Below, piece after piece: positions 31,787 through 42,420 of a DNA stretch of 60,195 nucleotides. Made by a program: the position numbers and the translations under genes. How positions within the stretch are numbered: position 1 is the stretch's first letter; every line of letters starts with the position of its first letter. The stretch lies in NCBI GenBank assembly GCA_030148665.1, contig JASBSZ010000011.1, positions 1 through 60,195 on the forward strand, given 5' to 3'. The notes beneath the pieces are model-generated. The model saw nothing but the letters and a program-made list of their open reading frames with translations, was not told where the DNA came from and made no database searches. This stretch comes from Alphaproteobacteria bacterium (GTDB taxonomy: Bacteria > Pseudomonadota > Alphaproteobacteria > Rhodobacterales > Rhodobacteraceae).

Positions 31787-32032
31787 ATGCTGTCTTGCCG
31801 CGAAGTTTGTGAACAGGCGCAGGATTTTGCTGACGGTCGGCTTGGACCGCTCGCTCGCGCAAGAATCCGGTTGCATCTGTTGATGTGCCGAAACTGCACC
31901 AGCTTCGTGGACCAGACCCGCCAGACCGGCAAGCTGATCCGCTCGACGCTGTCCCGACAGCAGGGCAGCAAGGTTTCCCCTGAACTCATGGCCGCCTTCC
32001 GCCGGAAAACCGGTGACGATGCGACCGATTGA
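31787..32032 (+). CDS. Zinc-finger anti-sigma factor
   Basis: The product is 81 residues. The H-x3-C-x2-C motif (HLLMCRNC, residues 33-40) is the mark of zinc-binding anti-sigma domains such as ChrR and RsrA. The start was chosen at 31787, with AAGGAG nine bases before it, over an upstream in-frame start at 31724. Lying 76 bp after the sigma gene, it probably binds and holds that factor. There is no transmembrane segment, so it would be cytoplasmic. Confidence 0.85.
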   Translation: MLSCREVCEQAQDFADGRLGPLARARIRLHLLMCRNCTSFVDQTRQTGKLIRSTLSRQQGSKVSPELMAAFRRKTGDDATD

Positions 32033-32063
32033 AGCGCCGCGTGCGCCAACAGGAGAAATGAAA

Positions 32064-32498
32064 ATGCAACTGAAAAATGGCCTGGTGGCCGGATTTGTGG
32101 GCTCGGCAGTGCTGGCGGTAATGTTCGTCATCAAGGCGATGATGGGCATAACACCCCAACTGGATATCATCGTCATGCTCAGCTCGATGATGGGTGCGCC
32201 CCTCGTGATGGGATGGGTGGTTCATTTCGTGATCGGAACCTTTGTCTGGGGCGGGCTTTTCGTCGTGGCCAACGGGTTGATCCCGGGCTCGACCCAAACG
32301 CTCAAGGGTATCGTGCTGGGTCTGTTTGCCTGGCTGATGATGATGGTCGCCGTGATGCCGATGGCCGGCGCCGGATTTTTCGGGCTGAATTTCGGCCTGA
32401 TCGGGCTGGCCATGCCGCTGGCGCTGCACATCGTCTATGGCGCCGTCCTGGGATTTGTCGCGGCCTTTCTCGAACATGGTGCGCCCAAACCGGCCTGA
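32064..32498 (+). CDS. Integral membrane protein, DUF6789 type
   Basis: The product is 144 residues with four predicted transmembrane helices (about 5-24, 45-68, 83-105, 112-138; for example GLVAGFVGSAVLAVMFVI and LMMMVAVMPMAGAGFFGL). AGGAG lies eight bases before the ATG. It resembles DUF6789 proteins of unknown function. The sigma/anti-sigma pair upstream, on the same strand, may control it. Confidence 0.8.
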   Translation: MQLKNGLVAGFVGSAVLAVMFVIKAMMGITPQLDIIVMLSSMMGAPLVMGWVVHFVIGTFVWGGLFVVANGLIPGSTQTLKGIVLGLFAWLMMMVAVMPMAGAGFFGLNFGLIGLAMPLALHIVYGAVLGFVAAFLEHGAPKPA

Positions 32499-32525
32499 GC
32501 AGGCCAAGCCTTTCAGGGAGGGAGG

Positions 32526-32556
32526 AGGGGGACGGTCCGCAAGGGCCGCCCCCTTC
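32526..32556 (+). terminator. GC-rich hairpin after the membrane gene
   Basis: GGGGGACGGTC and GGCCGCCCCC can pair around CGCAAG (32526-32552), then TTCTTC follows. It ends the sigma-factor operon. The T-tract is weak. Confidence 0.5.
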
Positions 32557-32643
32557 TTCATTGGCGCAACCCGTGGCAGGGCTTGCACCCGCCCCAGCGC
32601 GCTGGCAAGACAAGGCAGGCAGACCACGGGTGGAGAGGCCGGC

Positions 32644-34098
32644 ATGGACAAGGAAAATTCGCTGGATCCCAAGGACTGGACGACCTTTCGAAAACAGGCA
32701 CACGCCGCGCTGGACGCGGCCATCACCCATATGGAACAGCGTGCCGACGCCCCGGTCTGGCAGGCTGTCCCGAACGATCTCCGCGCCGGGCTGAAGGTCC
32801 CCCTGCCCGCCGACGGCACCCCGCCCGACGCCCTGGTCGCACGCATCGTCGATGACTTTCTTCCCCATGACGTCGGCAATACGCATCCACGCTTTTTCGG
32901 CTGGGTCCATGGCAGCGGTACGCCCGAGGGCCTGCTGCCCGAGATTTTTGCCGCCGCGATGAATGCCAATCTAGGCGGGCGCGATCATATCGCAAACGAG
33001 GTCGAGCGCCAGGTAATCAGGTGGTGTACCGAGATGTTCTCGTTTCCCGCCAACGCGGGTGGCCTTGTGGTTTCGGGCACCTCCATGGCAACGCTGGTCG
33101 CGCTCAAGACCGCGCGCGATGTCTCTTCACGTTCCGATATCAGGCAGGGCGGGGTTTCCGACGCGCCAGATCTGGTAGGATATGCGTCCGAACAGGCCCA
33201 TGGCTGCATTGCCAAGACCTTTGACATCCTCGGCCTCGGACGCGGCGCCCTGCGCCGGATCGCCTGCGATGACGATTTCAGGCTGCGTACCGATGCCCTG
33301 CACGAGGCAATACGACAAGACCGTGCAGACGGGCGTGTCCCTTTTTGCGTGATAGCAACCGCCGGCAGCGTAAATGTCGGTGCGATCGACCCTCTGGACG
33401 AAATCGCCGATATCGCCAGACAGGAAGAATTGTGGTTTCATGTTGACGGGGCATTCGGGGCGCTGGCGGTCCTCGACCCGGAACTGGCGCCGCGCCTGAA
33501 GGGGATCACGCGCGCCGATTCCATCGCCTTCGATTTTCACAAGTGGATGCATGTAAATTACGACGCCGGCTTCATTCTGATGCGCGATGGCGAACTGCAA
33601 CGAAGGGCCTTTTCCGACCGGCCAGACTATCTGCAGGCCGCCACGCGGGGGCTTGCCGCCGGCAATCCGTGGTTTTGCGAATACGGCCCCGAGCTGTCGC
33701 GCGGCTTCCGGGCGCTCAAGATATGGTTCCAGATCGCGCGCTTTGGAACGCGCCGACTGGGCCGGGCGATCGCCCGCAACTGCGCACAGGCGAAAACCCT
33801 TGCTTCCATGATAGAAACCCATGACCGGCTGGAGCTGATGGCGCCGGTTGCGCTGAACATCGTCTGTTTCAGGTATCGCCCGACAGATATCCCCGAATCT
33901 GCCCTCGATCGGCTGAACGCCGAGATCGTCATTTCGCTGCACGAGCGCGGAATCGCCGCGCCGTCAACGACCCGACTGAACGGCCGGCTGGCGATCAGGG
34001 TGAACCTGACAAACCATCGCACCCGGCAGAAGGATCTCGAAATCCTTGTGCGCGAGGTATCGGAACTGGGGGATGAGCTAGCCCGGAAATCGCGCTGA
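32644..34098 (+). CDS. PLP-dependent aromatic-amino-acid-decarboxylase-family protein
   Basis: The product is 484 residues. Group II decarboxylases remove CO2 from aromatic amino acids or glutamate-like substrates. Landmarks are HPRFFGWVHGSGTPEGLLPE (near 82), GLVVSGTSMATLVALKTARD, the PLP Asp in LWFHVDGAFGA (near 265), and the Schiff-base Lys in AFDFHKWMHVNYDAGF (near 300). The substrate cannot be predicted. The start ATG at 32644 follows a GGAGAGG. It is followed by a crotonase gene on the same strand, but the pathway link is unclear. Confidence 0.9.
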   Translation: MDKENSLDPKDWTTFRKQAHAALDAAITHMEQRADAPVWQAVPNDLRAGLKVPLPADGTPPDALVARIVDDFLPHDVGNTHPRFFGWVHGSGTPEGLLPEIFAAAMNANLGGRDHIANEVERQVIRWCTEMFSFPANAGGLVVSGTSMATLVALKTARDVSSRSDIRQGGVSDAPDLVGYASEQAHGCIAKTFDILGLGRGALRRIACDDDFRLRTDALHEAIRQDRADGRVPFCVIATAGSVNVGAIDPLDEIADIARQEELWFHVDGAFGALAVLDPELAPRLKGITRADSIAFDFHKWMHVNYDAGFILMRDGELQRRAFSDRPDYLQAATRGLAAGNPWFCEYGPELSRGFRALKIWFQIARFGTRRLGRAIARNCAQAKTLASMIETHDRLELMAPVALNIVCFRYRPTDIPESALDRLNAEIVISLHERGIAAPSTTRLNGRLAIRVNLTNHRTRQKDLEILVREVSELGDELARKSR

Positions 34099-34182
34099 AC
34101 CCAAGGTCATGCTTGTGCCGGTTCCGATCGCGGGGCAGTCTGTACCATGGCGAACGGAATGCCAGCCAGAGGAGTGACCAAC

Positions 34183-34980
34183 ATGTCGGATCGTGTTGAA
34201 ATTGCCATCGACGGCCACATAGCCGAGGTCGCGCTCGCCCGCCCCGAAAAGATGAACGCACTGGACATGGCCATGTTCTCGGCCATCGCCGAGGCCGGCG
34301 AATCCCTCAAGGAAAAGCAGGATGTCCGCGTGGTCATTCTGTACGGCCAGGGCGAAAGTTTCTGCGCCGGCATCGACACAGGCATCTTTGGCGACATGAT
34401 CGCGCGCATTGGCGAAATCCGGCAACAGATGCTGAACCCCGATGCAGGCGAGGTTGCCAACATGTTTCAGAAACCGGCCCATGTCTGGGCCGAACTCGAC
34501 ATACCCGTGATTGCCGCGCTTCACGGCAATGTCTTTGGCGGCGGGGCCCAGATTGCCCTTGGCGCCGATTTCCGTATCGCGGCGCCCGACATGCGGTTTT
34601 CGATCATGGAAAATCGCTGGGGCCTGGTTCCCGACATGGGGATCACCCGCAGCCTGCCACGTCTCGTGCGCGCAGATCAGGCGAAAGAGCTGATCATGAC
34701 CCCCCGCATCCTGTCGGGTGCCGAGGCACTGGAAATGGGGCTGGTCACCCGACTGGCCGACAACCCGCTTGCGGCGGCGCGCGATCTGGCCCGCGACCTG
34801 GCGGCACGATCGCCCGAGGCCATTCAGGGCGCCAAACGTCTGATCGACCAGTCATGGAACATGGAGGCAGCCGCCAGCCTGCGTCTCGAGGCCGAAATCC
34901 AGGCCCCGATCATCGCCAGCCCGAACCAGGTCGAGGCGGTGATGGCCAATGTCCAGAAACGCCCGCCCCGATTCAGATGA
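34183..34980 (+). CDS. Enoyl-CoA hydratase/isomerase (crotonase) family protein
   Basis: The product is 265 residues. The crotonase fold is shown by VALARPEKMNALDMAMFSAI (near 18), VILYGQGESFCAGID (near 55), AALHGNVFGGGAQIALGADF with the oxyanion-hole glycines (near 115), and MENRWGLVPDMGITRSLPRL with a catalytic-position Glu/Asp pair (near 143). The reaction is uncertain. AGAGGAG sits eight bases before the ATG. A terminator follows. Confidence 0.92.
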   Translation: MSDRVEIAIDGHIAEVALARPEKMNALDMAMFSAIAEAGESLKEKQDVRVVILYGQGESFCAGIDTGIFGDMIARIGEIRQQMLNPDAGEVANMFQKPAHVWAELDIPVIAALHGNVFGGGAQIALGADFRIAAPDMRFSIMENRWGLVPDMGITRSLPRLVRADQAKELIMTPRILSGAEALEMGLVTRLADNPLAAARDLARDLAARSPEAIQGAKRLIDQSWNMEAAASLRLEAEIQAPIIASPNQVEAVMANVQKRPPRFR

Positions 34981-34991
34981 CATCCGCATGA

Positions 34992-35019
34992 AAACGCCCC
35001 GCGCAATCTGACGCGGGGC
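34992..35019. terminator. Bidirectional terminator between crotonase and DUF1150 genes
   Basis: GCCCCGCG (34996-35003) and CGCGGGGC (35012-35019) form an 8-bp stem. AAAA at 34992-34995 gives a T-run in the leftward direction, so it should end the heat-shock pair reading from the right. Confidence 0.75.
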
Positions 35020-35083
35020 ATTCGGTATCCGTCATGGCGCAGATTGCGGTCACGCGGCAGGCGCGCGTTCCCGGAAACCGGCC

Positions 35084-35311
35084 TCAGTGTACATTCACCG
35101 GCGACATGTCGTTCTGACGCGCAAGGGCAAAGGCCAGCTTGCGGTCGCGCACCAGTGCAAGGCGCTGACCGTCCTGATCGTGGACCGCATACAGATGCGA
35201 CAGCCCCCCTGCATAGGCGCGGATTTCGGGCGGCAGTTCGTCAACCGAAATCGGGCGGACATAGACGATCGGCGTATCACTGGACGGGCCGAAGTCATAT
35301 TTGTGATTCAT
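35084..35311 (-). CDS. DUF1150 family protein
   Basis: The product is 75 residues. DUF1150 proteins follow hsp20 in many alphaproteobacteria; their role is not known. The family sequence IVYVRPISVDELPPEIRAYA then LYAVHDQDGQRLALVRDRKL and AFALARQNDMSPVNVH is fully present. It lies 14 bp after hsp20 on the same strand and probably shares its heat-shock promoter. Confidence 0.9.
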   Translation of the reverse strand: MNHKYDFGPSSDTPIVYVRPISVDELPPEIRAYAGGLSHLYAVHDQDGQRLALVRDRKLAFALARQNDMSPVNVH

Positions 35312-35325
35312 GCTGGCCTCCTTTC

Positions 35326-35739
35326 CTAACCTCGTTTGATCTTGACCGTCTGAACGACGGATTCGGGAACGGATTTCCTCAGGTCTACATGCAGCAGGCC
35401 GTTTTCCATGGTCGCTCCGGTCACCTCGACTCCGTCCGCCAGGACGAAATTGCGCTGGAACTGGCGTGCGGCGATCCCGCGATGCAGGAAAACGCGCTGA
35501 TCGTCCTCTTCAGGCTGACGCCCGCGGATCGACAGCTGCCGGTCCTCGACCGTGATCGTCATGTCATCCTCGGAAAAACCGGCCACCGCCAGGGTAATGC
35601 GATAGCTGTCTGCCGAGGATTGTTCGATATTGTACGGCGGATAGCCGTCGTTCCCCGTCTTGGCGGTACGTTCCACAAGGCGGTCAAGCTGCTCGAATCC
35701 CAAAAGAAACGGATGCGAGGCGAATGTCATCTTCGTCAT
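35326..35739 (-). CDS. Hsp20/alpha-crystallin small heat-shock protein
   Basis: The product is 137 residues. It is a holdase chaperone. The start MTKMTFASHPFLLGFEQLDR and YPPYNIEQSSADSYRITLAV are typical of the IbpA-like alphaproteobacterial group. The alpha-crystallin domain (about 38-125) includes GFSEDDMTITVEDRQLSIRG and ENGLLHVDLRKSVPE. The ATG at 35739 gives the usual length. A sigma-32-like promoter lies about 65 bp upstream. Confidence 0.93.
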   Translation of the reverse strand: MTKMTFASHPFLLGFEQLDRLVERTAKTGNDGYPPYNIEQSSADSYRITLAVAGFSEDDMTITVEDRQLSIRGRQPEEDDQRVFLHRGIAARQFQRNFVLADGVEVTGATMENGLLHVDLRKSVPESVVQTVKIKRG

Positions 35740-35801
35740 ATGTCCAAGCCCTTCTGCAAGCGACTCCGTCAGCGAAGCCGTTATCGGCCTTCGCAATGGA
35801 A

Positions 35802-35830
35802 ATATGGGGAGAGTCTTGCCCGAACTCAAG
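35802..35830 (-). promoter_or_regulatory. Sigma-32 (RpoH)-like promoter of hsp20
   Basis: Read leftward, CTTGAG (35830-35825) and CCCCATAT (35809-35802) are separated by 15 bases. They match the heat-shock consensus CTTGAA and CCCCAT-T closely. This fits regulation of hsp20 and DUF1150 by RpoH. Confidence 0.7.
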
Positions 35831-35924
35831 ATCCCCGGCTTTGTTCCGGTGCAACCGTGGTATATATTGGAGACAAGGCGGGACAGATCCCGCGAGGCAA
35901 ATGCAGGACAGGCTGACCCCCGGC

Positions 35925-36143
35925 ATGAGCGAGACACCACAGATGGACCGCAACGAGGTGTTGCGGATCGAGTTGAACATTCTGCAACGCGAGCATCGCG
36001 ACCTCGACGAGGCCATCGCGGCGCTGCATGAAAAACGGCATGTCGATGCCTTGACCCTGCAGCGGCTCAAGCGCAGGAAACTGGCGCTCAAGGACAAGAT
36101 AGCCCGTATCGAGGACGCACTGACACCCGACATCATTGCGTAA
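35925..36143 (+). CDS. YdcH (DUF465) family coiled-coil protein
   Basis: The product is 72 residues, one long helical hairpin: [20 protein letters not shown] then [20 protein letters not shown] and the conserved ending [10 protein letters not shown]. Function is unknown. An in-frame ATG at 35901 would add eight residues; I prefer 35925 because relatives begin with MSxTPQM. Confidence 0.85.
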   Translation: MSETPQMDRNEVLRIELNILQREHRDLDEAIAALHEKRHVDALTLQRLKRRKLALKDKIARIEDALTPDIIA

Positions 36144-36196
36144 GCCCGCGGGATAGGTATATTGCGCGCTTCTTCCACATGGCCAGGATGGGACGG

Positions 36197-36685
36197 ATGA
36201 CGACAATCAAGGTGGGTATCATCATGGGCAGCCAGTCCGACTGGGCAACCATGAAAGAGGCGGCGATGATCCTCGATGATCTTGGCGTCGCCTACGAGAA
36301 AAGGATCGTTTCGGCCCACCGTACGCCGGACAGGTTGTACGAATACGGCCGCAGCGCGGTTGCACGGGGGCTCAAGGTCATCATTGCCGGGGCCGGCGGC
36401 GCGGCACATCTGCCCGGGATGATGGCCTCGAAAACCCGCGTGCCGGTACTGGGGGTGCCGGTACAGACGCGGGCGCTTTCGGGTGTGGATTCACTCTACT
36501 CCATCGTCCAGATGCCGCGTGGATTTCCGGTCGGAACCATGGCCATCGGGGCGGCCGGGGCGGCCAATGCCGGCTTGATGGCGGCGGCGATCCTGGCCAA
36601 TGACGACCCGGCGCTTGCGGCGCGACTGGATGAATGGCGCGCGGCACTGTCGGCGTCGATCCCCGAGGAGCCCCGCGATGAATAA
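36197..36685 (+). CDS. purE: N5-carboxyaminoimidazole ribonucleotide mutase
   Basis: The product is 162 residues. PurE rearranges N5-CAIR to CAIR in purine synthesis. Landmarks are [20 protein letters not shown] (residues 5-24), [17 protein letters not shown] (near 40), [17 protein letters not shown] (near 68) and [20 protein letters not shown] (near 105). The start at 36197 fits family length; ATGs at 36179 and 36188 are in frame. It overlaps purK by eight bases. Confidence 0.96.
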   Translation: MTTIKVGIIMGSQSDWATMKEAAMILDDLGVAYEKRIVSAHRTPDRLYEYGRSAVARGLKVIIAGAGGAAHLPGMMASKTRVPVLGVPVQTRALSGVDSLYSIVQMPRGFPVGTMAIGAAGAANAGLMAAAILANDDPALAARLDEWRAALSASIPEEPRDE

Positions 36686-37757
36686 GCCGCTTCGCGCAGG
36701 CGCCACGATCGGCATTCTCGGCGGCGGCCAGTTGGGCAGGATGCTGTCGGTTGCCGCTGCAAGGCTGGGCCTCAAGACACATATATTCGAGCCACAGGCC
36801 AACCCGCCTGCCGGACATGTTGCCGCCCGGGTCTTTACCGCCGCCTATGACGACCTTGACGCCATTTCCGCCTTTGCCCGCAGCGTCGATGTGGTCACGT
36901 TCGAGTTCGAAAACATACCCGCCCAAGCCCTGAACACGATCGAGGACATCTGCCCCGTCCTGCCCGGCGGGGCCGCGCTGGTGGTTTCGCAGGATCGTGT
37001 ACTGGAAAAGGATTTCATCCGCGGGCTGGGGCTGAAAACGGCCCCCTATGCCCAGGTTGACGATCTTGCCGGCCTCAAGCGCGGACTCGTCGAGATCGGC
37101 ACCCCGGCCATCCTGAAAACCCGCCGTTTCGGTTATGACGGCAAGGGGCAGGTGCGCATCACCGATCCGGCCCAGGCGGCCGAGGCATTTGCCGCCATCA
37201 ACCACCGCCCTGCCCTGCTGGAGGGCCTTGTCGATTTCGAACGCGAAATTTCGGTTATCGGAGCGCGTGCAATCGACGGCAGCGTGGTCTGCTTTGACCC
37301 TGGCGAAAACGTTCATGAAAACGGTATCCTGCGCACGACAACAGTGCCAGCCAGCCTGACCACCGCACAGGCAACGGATGCGGTGATCCTGACCGGGCAT
37401 ATCCTGAACGCGCTCAATTACGTGGGTGTGATGGGTGTCGAGATCTTCGTCACCAAGGGCGGATTGCTGGTCAACGAGATCGCGCCGCGGGTCCATAATT
37501 CCGGCCACTGGACACAGAACGGATGTGTCGTCGATCAGTTCGAACAGCATGTCCGCGCGATCGCCGGATGGCCGCTGGGCGACGGACGACGCCATAGTGA
37601 TGTGGTGATGACCAATCTGCTGGGCGACGAGGCGGCCTGTCCCCAGATGCTGGCCCGCGACGCCAGCGCGGCGCTGCATCTCTATGGCAAGGAAATCTCG
37701 CGCCCCGGCCGCAAGATGGGGCATATCAACAGGATTACCGGCCGCGGCGGGGCGTAA
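36678..37757 (+). CDS. purK: N5-carboxyaminoimidazole ribonucleotide synthase
   Basis: The product is 359 residues. PurK uses ATP and bicarbonate to make N5-CAIR, the substrate of PurE. An ATP-grasp fold is shown by [20 protein letters not shown] (near 11), [12 protein letters not shown] (near 150), [15 protein letters not shown] (near 190), and [18 protein letters not shown] (near 270). It is coupled to purE by overlap. The downstream EamA gene converges. Confidence 0.96.
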   Translation: MNKPLRAGATIGILGGGQLGRMLSVAAARLGLKTHIFEPQANPPAGHVAARVFTAAYDDLDAISAFARSVDVVTFEFENIPAQALNTIEDICPVLPGGAALVVSQDRVLEKDFIRGLGLKTAPYAQVDDLAGLKRGLVEIGTPAILKTRRFGYDGKGQVRITDPAQAAEAFAAINHRPALLEGLVDFEREISVIGARAIDGSVVCFDPGENVHENGILRTTTVPASLTTAQATDAVILTGHILNALNYVGVMGVEIFVTKGGLLVNEIAPRVHNSGHWTQNGCVVDQFEQHVRAIAGWPLGDGRRHSDVVMTNLLGDEAACPQMLARDASAALHLYGKEISRPGRKMGHINRITGRGGA

Positions 37758-37769
37758 CCGGACGCAGGT

Positions 37770-38603
37770 TCATTTCCTGCGCAGGGACAATCCGACCCCT
37801 CCGAGGATGAGGATCGAAGCTGCGGCAAAGCGCCAGCTCGCCCCCTCGCCAAGAAACAGCATGCCGCCGGCCACGGCGATAAGCGGAACCATCAACTGCG
37901 CGATCGCCGCCAGCGTGGCGTCCAGCCGGGGCAGCACGCCATACCACAACGCATATCCCAACCCCGAGGTAAGAGCGCCGGAAACGAGGGCAAGCACGAT
38001 CCCCAACGGAGTTGCGCCCCCCTCGCCCGCCAGCAGCCAGATCACGGCCGCTATCGGTACCGCCAGCGCAAAATTTCCCGCCGTTGCCAGCAGGGGCGTC
38101 GTCACGCGGCGTCCGTAAAGCGAATAATAACCCCAGCCAGCGCCGGCCAATGCCATGAGCGCCGCGCCAACGGGATCGGGCGCGCGGGCGGAAGGCGCCA
38201 TCAGCCAGGCGAGACCCGAAAATGCCACAACCGCCCCGATCCAGCGCAGGGGGCCGGGTCTCTCACCCGCCAGCAGAGCCCCTGCGAACATGGTGATCTG
38301 CACAACCCCGAACAGGATCAGGGCGCCGATTCCGGCATCGAGGCTGAGATAGGCAAAGGTGAATCCCAGCATGTAGATGGCAAGCCCTGCTACCGAGGCC
38401 GCGGAAACCTCGTCAAGCACCAGCAGACGGCGACGCCGGAACCACACCAGAGCCGCCAGCATCGCGGCGCCACCTGCAAGCCGCAGCAGGGCAAATCCCG
38501 CGGGCCCGATCTGCGCGTCGGCGAGGGCCGCGCGGTTGAGAATCGAATTGGCCGCAAAGGCCATCATGGTCAGTGATGTCAGCAGGAACAGACGCATGGA
38601 CAT
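37770..38603 (-). CDS. EamA/DMT-family transporter
   Basis: The product is 277 residues with about ten transmembrane helices in two homologous halves (for example AGFALLRLAGGAAMLAALVW and PLIAVAGGMLFLGEGASWRF). DMT proteins export metabolites such as amino acids or purines; the substrate is unknown. I chose the ATG at 38603 where the first helix follows immediately; the in-frame upstream codons add a poor N-terminus. It converges with purK, leaving 12 bp. Confidence 0.88.
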   Translation of the reverse strand: MSMRLFLLTSLTMMAFAANSILNRAALADAQIGPAGFALLRLAGGAAMLAALVWFRRRRLLVLDEVSAASVAGLAIYMLGFTFAYLSLDAGIGALILFGVVQITMFAGALLAGERPGPLRWIGAVVAFSGLAWLMAPSARAPDPVGAALMALAGAGWGYYSLYGRRVTTPLLATAGNFALAVPIAAVIWLLAGEGGATPLGIVLALVSGALTSGLGYALWYGVLPRLDATLAAIAQLMVPLIAVAGGMLFLGEGASWRFAAASILILGGVGLSLRRK

Positions 38604-38635
38604 GATCCATGCACGGATCGTCCATGCCGTACAGA

Positions 38636-39112
38636 TCAAAAGGCTGCGGGATAGATGATCTCCCGCGGAAGTGATCCGAACTGATCCGGATCAAAGACAC
38701 ACGCCGCCGTGAATTCGTGTGAGAACGGAGTATCGAAGTCTGTTGCCGCTTCGACCTCATAGCCGAAGCGCGAGTAGTATCGAGGATTGCCCACGACGAA
38801 GGCGGCGGTCCAGCCTTCTTCCTCTGCCGCTTCGGTGATTGCCCGTACCAGGGTCGAACCGACCCCTCTGGCCTGGCGGTCGGGGTGGACCGAAACGGGC
38901 GCGAGGGCCAGACAACCCTCGGGGCCGATCAACCTGGACATCATGACATGGCCAATCAATTCGTCGCGGTCGGTGGCGACGAATTCCAGTGCGATATCAT
39001 CATGTTCGCGCAGCTCCCGGACCAATAGGCCCTCGTCGTGGCGACCAAAGGCGGCCTCGACCAGAGGCGGAATGAATACGTGGTCCCGCCAGGATGCGCG
39101 ACGTATGAACAT
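38636..39112 (-). CDS. GNAT-family N-acetyltransferase
   Basis: The product is 158 residues. The acetyl-CoA pyrophosphate loop is PDRQARGVGSTLVRAITEAA (near 76-95), preceded by LALAPVSVHP. The C-terminus FVVGNPRYYSRFGYEVEAAT is typical of the YhbS-like group. Substrate unknown. It is on the same strand as, and 32 bp upstream of, the EamA transporter gene, so the two may form an operon. Confidence 0.9.
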   Translation of the reverse strand: MFIRRASWRDHVFIPPLVEAAFGRHDEGLLVRELREHDDIALEFVATDRDELIGHVMMSRLIGPEGCLALAPVSVHPDRQARGVGSTLVRAITEAAEEEGWTAAFVVGNPRYYSRFGYEVEAATDFDTPFSHEFTAACVFDPDQFGSLPREIIYPAAF

Positions 39113-39356
39113 GACCCGAGGGTATCATGGGCAACCATTCCCGTCACTAGAAGTTTCGCCCCAGAATACGCGGTCTTTCACCGCTGAAACGGGCTGCCAG
39201 CAGCAGATGAACAGCGGGTGATGTGGCGTGGTTGCAACAGCGGAAAAATTTTCACAAACCCGTGTCCAGATCATCGACGACTCACCCGCACAGGAGCCAT
39301 CTGTCCCCGCGTTTTCAAGAAACGCGTTACAAACTCAGCAATCGGAGCACAAAGAA

Positions 39357-40019
39357 ATGCAACGCAAACTTGCAATTGTCTCCGCCCTTCCTTTCTGCCT
39401 CCTGCCGCTTGCGGCGCTTGCTCAAGGACCGACGGTGAACTTCGGAATCGACCTGACCTCGAATTACGTTGACGAGGGGGCCACCGTATCCAACAACCAG
39501 CCGGCTATCCAGCCGCATATCGAGATCAGCTCGGGCAACCTGTATGGTGGTCTGTGGTTCTCGAATATCGCGCCTGGGCCCGATACGCTGGAAACCGACG
39601 TCTATCTGGGTGTTACCGGCGATATCGCCGGATCCAGCGGCCTGTCCTATGACATCAAGTATACCCGGGTCTATTTCAACTCGACCGGGGATCAGGGGGG
39701 CACGCTGGAGAGCGCTTTCAGCTATGCTCCGTCGGATAATTCGGAGTTCGGGATCACCGTCAAGAACGATCTCGCCGGCGGGCCGTTCGGTCTGGAATTC
39801 TCTGCCGATCACACCTTTGCCAACGACATCGGCCTGGGTATCGAGGTCGGCAAGTCCCTTTCCGCGGGCTCGGCAACCTACTGGACCGTTGCACTCAGCA
39901 AAGACCTGAGCGAAAAAACCTCGGTCGAGCTGGCCTATCACGACACCGACATGTCAACGCCGCTCTATACGCTGACCATGTCCTGGGCGACGGATATCCT
40001 GACCAACCGCGTCGAGTGA
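39357..40019 (+). CDS. TorF-family putative porin
   Basis: The product is 220 residues with a signal peptide ending near LPLAALAQG (residues 1-22). The rest alternates in short amphipathic strands: VNFGIDLTSNYVDEGATVSN, then LYGGLWFSNIAPGPDTLETD and SGLSYDIKYTRVYFNS. This is the Gcw_chp/TorF pattern of small outer-membrane beta-barrels. The strongest terminator in the window follows it. Confidence 0.88.
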   Translation: MQRKLAIVSALPFCLLPLAALAQGPTVNFGIDLTSNYVDEGATVSNNQPAIQPHIEISSGNLYGGLWFSNIAPGPDTLETDVYLGVTGDIAGSSGLSYDIKYTRVYFNSTGDQGGTLESAFSYAPSDNSEFGITVKNDLAGGPFGLEFSADHTFANDIGLGIEVGKSLSAGSATYWTVALSKDLSEKTSVELAYHDTDMSTPLYTLTMSWATDILTNRVE

Positions 40020-40076
40020 CGCCATCCGGGGCCGGCCGCCGATCGCGCGGCCGCCCCTCGCGGAACAACGAAATGC

Positions 40077-40107
40077 AAAAGGGGCCGACAAATGCGGCCC
40101 CTTTTTT
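40077..40107. terminator. Shared terminator between the porin and groEL
   Basis: GGGGCCG (40081-40087) pairs with CGGCCCC (40095-40101), followed by TTTTTT. AAAA precedes the left arm, so it works in both directions between convergent genes. Confidence 0.9.
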
Positions 40108-40156
40108 CGTATCTGCCCCCGCCCGGAAATATCCGCAAGCGGGGGATTGTCGGCAA

Positions 40157-41812
<1,656 letters not shown>

Positions 41813-41853
41813 CTAGATTTTCCGTTCTTCGTGGGTCAGACGATGTGCGGTGT

Positions 41854-42165
41854 TCAGGCAGCTTTCGCGGCCGAGGCGGGCGCGATGATGCCCAGGATAT
41901 CGCTTTCCTTCATGATCAGCAGTTCTTCGCCGTCGATGGTGACCTCGGTCCCCGACCACTTGCCGAACAGGATGCGGTCGCCTTGCTTGACGTCCATCGG
42001 AATGCGCTTGCCGTCGCTGTCACGGGCGCCTTCGCCGACTGCGATAACCTCGCCCTCGGCGGGTTTTTCCTTGGCGGTATCGGGGATGATCAGCCCGCCG
42101 GCGGTTTTTTCGTCGCTTTCAATGCGGCGAACCAGTACACGGTCGTGCAAAGGTGTGAAAGACAT
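41854..42165 (-). CDS. groES: 10-kDa co-chaperonin GroES
   Basis: The product is 103 residues. It caps the GroEL chamber. [20 protein letters not shown] at the start, the mobile loop [20 protein letters not shown] (near 25) and [20 protein letters not shown] are standard. It is 53 bp upstream of groEL on the same strand. Confidence 0.98.
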   Translation of the reverse strand: MSFTPLHDRVLVRRIESDEKTAGGLIIPDTAKEKPAEGEVIAVGEGARDSDGKRIPMDVKQGDRILFGKWSGTEVTIDGEELLIMKESDILGIIAPASAAKAA

Positions 42166-42230
42166 GGAAATCGCTCCTTAGAGAGTTTTAGGTTCCGTTC
42201 CAGAATGTCGTGGGTGGCCTCGGGAAAGTG

Positions 42231-42257
42231 TTATCACTCGCCACCCTTGAGTGCTAA
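42231..42257 (-). promoter_or_regulatory. CIRCE element (HrcA operator)
   Basis: TTATCACTC (42231-42239), nine bases, then GAGTGCTAA (42249-42257): the CIRCE consensus TTAGCACTC-N9-GAGTGCTAA with one change in the left arm. It sits 66 bp upstream of groES. Confidence 0.93.
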
Positions 42258-42420
42258 CAGCGCGGATGTAGGGTCAAGCCTGACGCAAGTCAAGACCTCG
42301 CCCCCCGGGGGTGCCGATTTTGATTGTCATTGGATCGCTTCTTTGATGAAACTCGGCCTTAGGGAATCACTGCCCGGCACGAATCAACTGACAGGAGATC
42401 ACCCCTTGCGCAACACGGCA